From Selenomonadaceae bacterium (GTDB lineage: Bacteria; Bacillota; Negativicutes; Selenomonadales; Selenomonadaceae), in the NCBI GenBank assembly GCA_017390245.1, contig JAFPCE010000254.1:1-14148 (forward strand): a stretch of DNA of 14,148 bases, in the 5' to 3' direction. Below the pieces are notes generated by a model that saw nothing but the letters and a program-made list of their open reading frames with translations, was not told the DNA's origin and did not search any database. Of this stretch, positions 1-5,697 are shown piece after piece. Position 1 is the first letter of the stretch; each line of letters opens with the position of its first letter. A program made the position numbers and the translations under genes.

Positions 1-1
1 G

Positions 2-421
2 GGTCAGGCTAAGCCTCTCATTGCTATAGAGGATGAAGCTCTACAACAGCAGGCTGCTGAATTTATAATAGTTCATGAGCTGTCTGTCCGGAAGGTGGAA
101 GCCCTGGTAAAGCACCTTTTAAAGAATCCTGATTACTTTAAGGAAGAACAGAGTACAGAAACTAAGGATGTTTCTCCAGAGGATTTGTATTTCTATGAGG
201 CAGAGGATAAATTAAAATTATTGTTAGGTACAACTGTTCGCATTAAGCATAGCGGCAAGAAGAAAAGACTGGAGATTGATTTTGCCTCTCAGGAAGAGCT
301 GAGCCAGCTGATAGAGCTTTTGCAGGGCAATAATCAGCAGAATATAGCTGCTGAGGCTGAAAAGGAAGATAAATTGCAGAAACTGCGGGCATTTTCCACC
401 ACAGGGAAATTCTCTGTATAA
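2..421 (+). CDS. parB: Chromosome-partitioning protein ParB, C-terminal part (5' end outside window)
   Basis: ParB binds centromere-like parS sites near the origin and loads SMC, working with the ParA ATPase. Only the last 139 residues are present; the frame is open from base 2 and the start lies upstream of the window. The visible part begins with GQAKPLIAI and LSVRKVEALVK, which correspond to the end of the helix-turn-helix/linker region of ParB. It ends with the C-terminal dimerisation module (VRIKHSGKKKRLEIDF followed by a leucine-rich helix). Full-length family members are about 280-300 aa, so roughly half is missing. No terminator separates it from the next gene 45 bp downstream, so the two are probably co-transcribed. 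In Firmicutes, parA-parB normally sits near oriC, which places this window near the origin (inference). Confidence 0.88.
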   Translation, partial: GQAKPLIAIEDEALQQQAAEFIIVHELSVRKVEALVKHLLKNPDYFKEEQSTETKDVSPEDLYFYEAEDKLKLLLGTTVRIKHSGKKKRLEIDFASQEELSQLIELLQGNNQQNIAAEAEKEDKLQKLRAFSTTGKFSV

Positions 422-466
422 AAAGAAACGGTTTTATTACATATAATTCAAGGAGCGAATAAATTA

Positions 467-970
467 ATGACAGATAAAATGGTAATGGACTTTATTGTTA
501 ATAATATGAGCTATCTCATTGGCGCTTTAGGTGTGCTGATGATTATCATGTATTTGCTGGTAATCAATCTTTATTACAATCTTAACTACATGAAGAAGCG
601 CTACAAGAAGATGATGACTGGCGTAGATGGCGCTAATTTAGAGCGCATGATGATTGGCTGCATTGACAGTATCAAGGCCATCAACAACGAAAATGAAAAG
701 CTCTGGGCTGAAACCAAGGAGATTAAGGATCTTTTACAGAGAGCTGTGACCCGCATGGCTATTGTCCGCTTCCGTGCTTTTGAGGACATGGGGGGCGACC
801 TCAGCTATGCTGTAGCAATGCTGGATTCTAATAACAATGGTGTAATCATGTCCAGCATCTTTGCCAGAGAGGACTCCCGCAGCTATGCCAAGCCAATAGT
901 CAATGGCCAGTCCACCTACGCATTGACCAAGGAAGAGGAAGAAGCTCTGCAGCAGGCATTACAGCAATAA
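467..970 (+). CDS. DUF4446 family membrane protein
   Basis: A 167-aa protein of the uncharacterised DUF4446 family, often found next to parB in Firmicutes; its function is unknown. One N-terminal transmembrane segment (about residues 12-37) is followed by a basic stretch (MKKRYKKMM), a helical, probably coiled-coil stretch (about 50-95), and the conserved family core around residues 98-150. That core contains VRFRAFEDMGGD and LDSNNNGVIMSS, then REDSRSYAKP. The protein ends in a Glu/Gln-rich helix. The layout suggests an inner-membrane anchor with a cytoplasmic domain. The start is supported by AGGAG at 451-455, 11 bases before the ATG, which is a slightly long spacing. It probably shares a transcript with parB, and a hairpin terminator follows. 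Confidence 0.85.
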   Translation: MTDKMVMDFIVNNMSYLIGALGVLMIIMYLLVINLYYNLNYMKKRYKKMMTGVDGANLERMMIGCIDSIKAINNENEKLWAETKEIKDLLQRAVTRMAIVRFRAFEDMGGDLSYAVAMLDSNNNGVIMSSIFAREDSRSYAKPIVNGQSTYALTKEEEEALQQALQQ

Positions 971-1007
971 TTTCACATGTAGTCTGGTTAATATCAATAA
1001 TATTATG

Positions 1008-1040
1008 TCCCGGGGCATCTGAGCCTCGGGATTTTTATTT
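1008..1040 (+). terminator. Rho-independent terminator after the DUF4446 gene
   Basis: TCCCGGGGC and GCCTCGGGA pair into a 9-bp stem with one G-U, closed by the loop ATCTGA and followed by TTTTTATTTT. It lies 38 bases after the DUF4446 stop and separates the parB transcript from the peptidase-bactofilin unit. Confidence 0.85.
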
Positions 1041-1100
1041 TGGTACATTTAGATAATATTATGGTAAAATTTTTGCTTAAAATAAGACTATTAACCACCT

Positions 1101-1130
1101 TTTACAACCTATAGCTATATGTGGTATAAT
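1101..1130 (+). promoter_or_regulatory. Sigma-A type promoter for the M23 peptidase-bactofilin unit
   Basis: TTTACA (1101-1106), an 18-base spacer and TATAAT (1125-1130), with a TG one base upstream of the -10 (extended -10). The predicted transcript starts near 1137, giving a leader of about 50 bases before the TTG start at 1188. Confidence 0.7.
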
Positions 1131-1187
1131 GGTAAAGCATGATTATATAAGAGAGAAAAGTGCTATTTGAGTTTGGAGGAAATTATT

Positions 1188-2126
1188 TTGGAAAATAAGG
1201 ACACCAAAGCAGATAAGAGGGAATACACAATAAAGATAATTCCCCACCAGGGTGCAGATGTTAAAAGCATCCGTTTGCCAGTCCGCTGGCTGAAGTATGG
1301 TGCCGCTTCATTAGTTGCAGGTGCATTATTGTTTGTAGGTGCTTTTGGCTATTCTGCCTATAGCAGCTATTCACTGCGCAGTGAGGCTGCTCAGATTGAC
1401 AAGCTGCAGCAGGTAAATAATATCCAGCAGGAACAGCTGTTACAGCTCTCTAAGAAAGCCAGCCAGCTGCAGGATGAAGTAGAGCAGTTAGGCCAGATTG
1501 AGCAGGAGCTCAGACAGATTACTGGTGTTGAGGGTGATGCAGCTGGTCTTGAGCCAGCTGGCAATAATGGCGATGGTACTCATGATGGCCAGGGCGGTCC
1601 CTTTGGCCAGCAGTTAAAGATTGAAAATGTTACTGAGGCTCTGGCTAATTTAGAGCAGAGAGTGGCTGAGCGCAAAGCAAGCCTGCAGCAGTTAAAAGAG
1701 GTCATGAAGGAAAAGCAGCTGATGCAGGAATATCAGGCCAGCGTTAATGCGTCTACTCCATCTATCTGGCCTTGCAGCGGTGATGTCAGCTCCCCTTACG
1801 GCTTGCGCTGGGGAGGTTCTGATTATCATCCTGGCATCGATATTGCTAACGACAGCGGTACTCCTATTGTGGCCACTGCAGATGGCGTAGTTACCGATGC
1901 AGGCTGGAATTCTGGCGGTTACGGCAACATGGTAGATATTGATCATGGCAATGGCTATATGACTCGTTATGCTCATGCCCAGTCTGTGGCTGTTGCGCCA
2001 GGGCAGACTGTTAAGCGTGGCCAGATTATTGCCTATATGGGCAGCACTGGTTACAGTACTGGCCCTCATCTTCATTATGAGATCAGAGTTAATGGACAGG
2101 TAGTTAATCCAGCGGGATATTTATGA
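1188..2126 (+). CDS. Membrane-anchored M23 family peptidoglycan endopeptidase
   Basis: A 312-aa zinc metallopeptidase of the lysostaphin/M23 family, expected to cut peptide cross-links of peptidoglycan outside the cytoplasmic membrane. Order of parts: a short basic cytoplasmic tail, one transmembrane helix (about residues 38-57), a Gln/Leu-rich coiled coil (about 69-111), a Gly-rich linker, a second coiled coil (about 143-182) and the C-terminal M23 domain (about 195-312). Zinc ligands and catalytic residues are intact: H214 and D218 in HPGIDIA, H263 in YAHA, and H294/H296 in GPHLHYEI, so it should be active. I chose the TTG at 1188 because GGAGGA (1175-1180) sits 7 bases before it. An in-frame TTG at 1167 would add 7 residues but has a poorer ribosome site. 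The bactofilin gene starts 17 bases after its stop, and the pair is probably co-transcribed. Confidence 0.9.
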   Translation: MENKDTKADKREYTIKIIPHQGADVKSIRLPVRWLKYGAASLVAGALLFVGAFGYSAYSSYSLRSEAAQIDKLQQVNNIQQEQLLQLSKKASQLQDEVEQLGQIEQELRQITGVEGDAAGLEPAGNNGDGTHDGQGGPFGQQLKIENVTEALANLEQRVAERKASLQQLKEVMKEKQLMQEYQASVNASTPSIWPCSGDVSSPYGLRWGGSDYHPGIDIANDSGTPIVATADGVVTDAGWNSGGYGNMVDIDHGNGYMTRYAHAQSVAVAPGQTVKRGQIIAYMGSTGYSTGPHLHYEIRVNGQVVNPAGYL

Positions 2127-2143
2127 TAGCGGGGTAGAATGTA

Positions 2144-2530
2144 ATGTTTGGCAGTATTCGTAAGCAGGTAGATGCAACTATTAGTAATGATATTGAGACC
2201 ATTATTGGCCATAATACCACCATCAAGGGTGAGATTTTTGGCGAAAGCAATTTGCGCATAGATGGTACTGTAGAGGGTGGTATATCCACTACTGGCTCTG
2301 TAGTGATTGGTGAGTCTGGTGTAGTTAAGGGCGACATCAAGGCTGCTAATCTGAGCGTTTCCGGCCAGGTTACCGGCAATGCTGAGGTTACCAAGGTGCT
2401 GGCTATTGATGCCAGCGGCCAGCTTATAGGCGATGTGAAGGTAGAAACCTTCAGCATCACTGATGGCGGTATTTTTAAGGGACGCAGTGAAATGGCAGTA
2501 AAGACAGTTAATGCTGTAACAGAAGAATAA
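2144..2530 (+). CDS. Bactofilin (polymer-forming cytoskeletal protein)
   Basis: A 128-aa bactofilin (formerly DUF583). These proteins form nucleotide-independent filaments through a right-handed beta-helix and scaffold cell-wall enzymes. The short N-terminal tail MFGSIRKQVDATIS precedes a repeating hydrophobic/glycine pattern (IKGEIFGESNLRIDG, VVIGESGVVKGDI, LSVSGQVTGNAEV, IDASGQLIGDVKV) that spans about residues 22-115 and is typical of the beta-helix core. Size is normal for the family. The gene follows the M23 peptidase by 17 bases with a weak GGGG ribosome site at 2131-2134, suggesting translational linkage. Bactofilin and M23 peptidase pairs control cell curvature or shape in other bacteria (for example CcmA/Csd1 in Helicobacter), so a morphogenetic role here is a reasonable inference. 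Confidence 0.92.
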   Translation: MFGSIRKQVDATISNDIETIIGHNTTIKGEIFGESNLRIDGTVEGGISTTGSVVIGESGVVKGDIKAANLSVSGQVTGNAEVTKVLAIDASGQLIGDVKVETFSITDGGIFKGRSEMAVKTVNAVTEE

Positions 2531-2544
2531 TATTAATATGGACA

Positions 2545-2575
2545 GGCACTCTGCAATTTGCAGGGTGTCTTTTTT
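2545..2575 (+). terminator. Rho-independent terminator after bactofilin
   Basis: GGCACTCTGCAA pairs with TTGCAGGGTGTC (12 bp with two G-U pairs, one base between the arms as written) and is followed by six T. It starts 15 bases after the bactofilin stop codon. Confidence 0.85.
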
Positions 2576-2806
2576 GTATACCGAAAAACAATACAATACA
2601 TAAAATTTTGATATATTTGATATAGCTGCGGGAAACCTTGCAGAATGTGGATTATAGGGAAATATGTTAAAAAGTGTAAACCTACAAAGTGTATAGATAT
2701 ACAATAATATTTATAAATATACATAAATAAACCTATACAAAGTAAATAATAACAATAAAATCAAGGACTTTGATGTTTATGTATACATTAAACTTGAATA
2801 ATTATA
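2576..2806. other. AT-rich intergenic region with short repeats; no gene seen
   Basis: No convincing coding sequence on either strand; the minus-strand open frames here have no ribosome sites and run antisense into bactofilin. Short repeats are present. AAAGTGTA occurs at 2671-2678 and again at 2686-2693, 15 bases apart. AAACCTA followed by CAAAGT occurs near 2678-2690 and, with a TA insertion, near 2729-2743. TATACATAAA (2718-2727) is inverted as TTTATGTATA (2776-2785), next to the palindrome ATGTATACAT (2779-2788). They lie just upstream of the glutamate synthase promoter and could be regulator sites, but base composition alone may explain them. Confidence 0.35.
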
Positions 2807-2835
2807 TTGACATACAATATTTGTAAACTTATAAT
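2807..2835 (+). promoter_or_regulatory. Consensus sigma-A promoter of the glutamate synthase operon
   Basis: TTGACA (2807-2812), a 17-base spacer and TATAAT (2830-2835) form a perfect consensus promoter. Transcription should begin near 2841-2843, leaving a leader of about 110 bases before the ATG at 2955. Such a strong core promoter suggests regulation by repression or by the leader rather than by weak recognition (inference). Confidence 0.85.
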
Positions 2836-2840
2836 AATGT

Positions 2841-2940
2841 CATGTCACTAACAAGACTATATCATTTTATGAGTATAAATGTCCTTTGCACAAAGAACAT
2901 TACCCATAGATAGTGGTATTTCAGTAGACATGTGTGTATT
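2841..2940 (+). promoter_or_regulatory. Potentially structured 5' leader of the glutamate synthase mRNA
   Basis: Possible helices, read by eye: CATGTCACT (2841-2849) with AGTAGACATG (2923-2932), 9 bp with one bulged A, closes the leader. Inside it are a hairpin TATATCAT/ATGAGTATA (2858-2877, one bulged G) and a hairpin AATGT-CTTT/AAAG-ACATT (2878-2901, one mismatch, loop GCAC). A weak ACC/GGT hairpin (2902-2917) may add a fourth arm. The closing helix ends 8 bases before the GGAGGAG ribosome site. I do not recognise a known riboswitch or T-box. AT-rich DNA yields such pairings by chance, so this is a candidate only. Confidence 0.3.
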
Positions 2941-2954
2941 GGAGGAGTGTTATT

Positions 2955-4061
2955 ATGTGTAGAATTGGTTCCATTAAAAGTAAAGTACCGGTTCATCCAT
3001 CAAAGGCACTGCATTTAATGTTACCACAGCAGGAGGGCCACGATAATTCTGGCTTTGCTATGGTTATGCAGGATTTGTATGGTATTTTTTCTAATTATAA
3101 GGATAAGCCACTGCTGTCTATGGCTTGCACCCAGAAGGGCAACCAGATGGTAGAGGAATATATGGATAGCCATAACTTCATTCAGCTGGCTGAGTGGGTT
3201 CCTGTGCCAAATAAGCAGCCAGATCTGGATATCCAGGCTATGCCATACTATATTTTCCGTAACTATGATTTTCCTGAGCACTACAATGAACTGACTCAGA
3301 AGCAGAAGGAAGATTTGCTTTTAGATACCCGCCTGGCTCTGCGCAAGCTGTTAGAGGATGCAGGTGAGGGCTTTGTTTATTCCTTCTGGCCAGATGTTTT
3401 AACCTTAAAGGAAATTGGTGACCCAAGAGATATTGCTACCTATTTCCATCTCTGGGATGATAATGGCTGCTTATTAGCTAAGAATATTGTAGTTCAGTGC
3501 CGTCAGAATACTAACTATGATATTGTCCGCTATGCTGCTCATCCATTCTTCCTGCAGGGCTACACCCTTTGTGCTAATGGTGAGAATACCTTCTACACCA
3601 AGAACAAGGAGTTCCAGAAGTCTCTGCATCGTGGCTACATTGGCTTTGAGTCTGATTCCCAGTGCTTCTTATATACATTGCATTATGTACTCCATGAGCT
3701 TAATTGGCCAATTAATTACTATAAGCATGTTATTACCCCGCTGCCATTTGAAGAAATTGCCCAGCGTGAGGATAAGGACGTGCTGACAGCTATTCGCCAG
3801 TCACTGGCACATCTGGAAATCAATGGTCCAAATACCATTATTGCCACCTTGCCAGATCACCGCATGATTACCTGCTGTGATTCTAAGAAGCTGCGTCCTG
3901 TAGTTATCGGACAGGATGAGAATACTGTAGCTATAGCCTCTGAGGTCTGCGGCCTGAACGAAATCATGCCAGACCGTGATATGACTAAGGATATCTATCC
4001 TAATGAGCGTGAGGTTATTGTAATTGACAATGAGCTGGAGGTACAGAGATGGAAGCAGTAA
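2955..4061 (+). CDS. Glutamate synthase, glutamine amidotransferase (class II) subunit
   Basis: A 368-aa stand-alone class II glutaminase subunit, equivalent to the N-terminal domain of bacterial GltB. It hydrolyses glutamine and should pass ammonia to the FMN subunit encoded next. The start is fixed by chemistry: the ATG at 2955 gives Met-Cys-Arg-Ile-Gly, where Cys2 becomes the N-terminal nucleophile once Met is removed, and GGAGGAG (2941-2947) lies 7 bases upstream. An earlier in-frame ATG at 2934 would bury the cysteine and is rejected. Other family signs are GHDNSGFAMVM near the N-terminus and ANGENTFY, the likely Asn-Gly oxyanion site, in the middle. The stop overlaps the next gene by 13 bases, pointing to translational coupling. 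Stand-alone subunits like this belong to archaeal-type glutamate synthases; in proteobacterial GltB the domain is fused. Confidence 0.88.
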   Translation: MCRIGSIKSKVPVHPSKALHLMLPQQEGHDNSGFAMVMQDLYGIFSNYKDKPLLSMACTQKGNQMVEEYMDSHNFIQLAEWVPVPNKQPDLDIQAMPYYIFRNYDFPEHYNELTQKQKEDLLLDTRLALRKLLEDAGEGFVYSFWPDVLTLKEIGDPRDIATYFHLWDDNGCLLAKNIVVQCRQNTNYDIVRYAAHPFFLQGYTLCANGENTFYTKNKEFQKSLHRGYIGFESDSQCFLYTLHYVLHELNWPINYYKHVITPLPFEEIAQREDKDVLTAIRQSLAHLEINGPNTIIATLPDHRMITCCDSKKLRPVVIGQDENTVAIASEVCGLNEIMPDRDMTKDIYPNEREVIVIDNELEVQRWKQ

Positions 4062-5680
4062 AGACACAGGACGTTTCTGTAAACGACCTTACTTGGAAAA
4101 TAGAATATAATGCAGACAGATGTACAATGTGCGGCAGCTGCGTAGCAACCTGTTCCTTCAAGGCTATTAAGGTTGAAACCCAGGCCCAGTCCATTGTGGT
4201 TTCTACTGAAGGCCAGCCAGTGCCAGAGCATCGTCACATTGCCCGCCCTATTATTAAGCAGGTGGCAAGCTTAACTGATTTTTGCCGTGGCTGCGGTATG
4301 TGCGAAAAGGTATGTCCAAATAATGCCATCCGCCCTGTAAGAAATCCAGATACCCGCAAGACCCTGCTGTCTAAGGATGCTGGTCCTATTAAAAGAGGCG
4401 GACGTACCAACCTGAATGCCCAGAGAACCCTGGACAGCATTATTGTTGGCCGTATTTCCCAGATGACTGACCCATCCCTGGATGCAGCCCGTCATACCTT
4501 TGATATCCGTTCCCCATTTGGCCGTGTGCTGTCTGCTAAAGAGCTGCCATTTACCATGGAGAATGGCAAAATGGTTATGTCTAAAAAGACTCCGCCAGTT
4601 AACTGGATTTATCCTCTGATTTTCTCTGATATGTCCATTGGTGCCCTGTCTACCCGTGCCTGGGAGGCTGTAGCACTGGCATGTGCATATTTAAATGAAA
4701 AGTGCGGCCTGCCAGTTCGTATGAGCTCTGGTGAGGGCGGTATGCCTGTTAAGCTCATGGAGTCTGATTATCTGAAATACTTTATTTTACAGATTGCTTC
4801 CGGCCATTTTGGCTGGAACCGTATTGTCAAGGCTATTCCTCACATGGTTACTGATCCAGCTGGTGTCTTGATTAAGATTGGCCAGGGTGCAAAGCCAGGT
4901 GATGGCGGACTTCTGCCAGCAGCTAAGGTAGCTGAGCACGTTCAAGCTATTCGTGGTGTTCCAAAGGCAACTCTGTCTTCTCCGCCAAACCATCAGGGCC
5001 TGTACTCCATTGAGGAATCTGTACAGAAAATGCATTTATCCTTAAATGCTGCCTTTGGCTTCCGTGTACCTGTTGCTATTAAGTGCGCAGCATCTTCTAC
5101 TTCTGTATCCGTATACAACAACCTGCTGCGTGATCCATATAAGATTTGCGGTGGTTTCTTCATTGATGGTATTCAGGGTGGTACTGGTGCCGCTAATGAG
5201 GTTTCCCTGGATCATACTGGCCATCCTGTAGTTTCCAAGATTCGTGACTGCTATCTGGCAGCTGTTAAGCAGGGCCTCCAGGGGCAGATTCCGCTTTATG
5301 GCGGTGGTGGTATCGGCATGACAGGCAATGCTGCTGCTGATGCCTTTAAGATGATGTGCTTAGGCGCAAATGGTGTCTTTGTTGGTAAGGTGCTGATTCA
5401 GCTTTTAGGCTGTGTTGGCAATGAGCAGGGACGTTGCAATTCCTGTAATACCGGCAAGTGTCCAATGGGTATCTGTACTCAGGATCCTCGCCTTGTTAAG
5501 CGTCTGGATGTTGATAAGGGCGCTCAGAAGATCGTGGACTATGTTTTAGCCTTCGATGCTGAGCTGAAAAAGCTGATGGCGCCTATTGGCAACAGCTCTA
5601 TTCCTGTGGGCCGCAGCGATGCACTGGTATCCACTGATAAGGCTATTGCTGATAAGCTGGGCATCCAGTATGTATGCTGA
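4049..5680 (+). CDS. gltB: Glutamate synthase, FMN/Fe-S central subunit with N-terminal ferredoxin domain
   Basis: A 543-aa subunit carrying the synthase reaction: reductive transfer of ammonia to 2-oxoglutarate on FMN. The N-terminus has two [4Fe-4S] motifs, C25-C28-C31-C35 and C79-C82-C85-C89P. Residues from about 150 to the end form the FMN-binding TIM barrel, with SSGEGGM (226-232), GGTGAANE, and YGGGGIGMTGNAAADA followed by LGANGVFVGK. The third cluster is likely held by cysteines in GRCNSCNTGKCPMGICTQDP (C463, C466, C471); the spacing differs from the C-x5-C-x4-C of E. coli/Azospirillum GltB. GGAGG (4037-4041), inside the end of the previous gene, lies 7 bases before the ATG. The glutaminase and GXGXG domains of classical GltB are missing here but encoded by the flanking genes. 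Electrons probably come from the NADPH oxidoreductase encoded downstream, via the Fe-S chain. Confidence 0.9.
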   Translation: MEAVKTQDVSVNDLTWKIEYNADRCTMCGSCVATCSFKAIKVETQAQSIVVSTEGQPVPEHRHIARPIIKQVASLTDFCRGCGMCEKVCPNNAIRPVRNPDTRKTLLSKDAGPIKRGGRTNLNAQRTLDSIIVGRISQMTDPSLDAARHTFDIRSPFGRVLSAKELPFTMENGKMVMSKKTPPVNWIYPLIFSDMSIGALSTRAWEAVALACAYLNEKCGLPVRMSSGEGGMPVKLMESDYLKYFILQIASGHFGWNRIVKAIPHMVTDPAGVLIKIGQGAKPGDGGLLPAAKVAEHVQAIRGVPKATLSSPPNHQGLYSIEESVQKMHLSLNAAFGFRVPVAIKCAASSTSVSVYNNLLRDPYKICGGFFIDGIQGGTGAANEVSLDHTGHPVVSKIRDCYLAAVKQGLQGQIPLYGGGGIGMTGNAAADAFKMMCLGANGVFVGKVLIQLLGCVGNEQGRCNSCNTGKCPMGICTQDPRLVKRLDVDKGAQKIVDYVLAFDAELKKLMAPIGNSSIPVGRSDALVSTDKAIADKLGIQYVC

Positions 5681-5697
5681 TAAGGGAGGAATACGGA

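Noticed and set aside
2075..2704. 209-codon open frame on the minus strand across bactofilin and the following gap
   Set aside because: It is antisense to bactofilin and its terminator, has low-complexity hydrophobic translation, no ribosome site and no recognisable domain.
2842..2954. Known riboswitch or T-box in the glutamate synthase leader
   Set aside because: No T-box sequence, no glutamine-type or other motif that I recognise; kept only as an unassigned possible structure.
2934..2954. Upstream ATG of the amidotransferase gene as the true start
   Set aside because: It would add residues before Cys2, which must become N-terminal for catalysis, and the GGAGGAG site fits the ATG at 2955.
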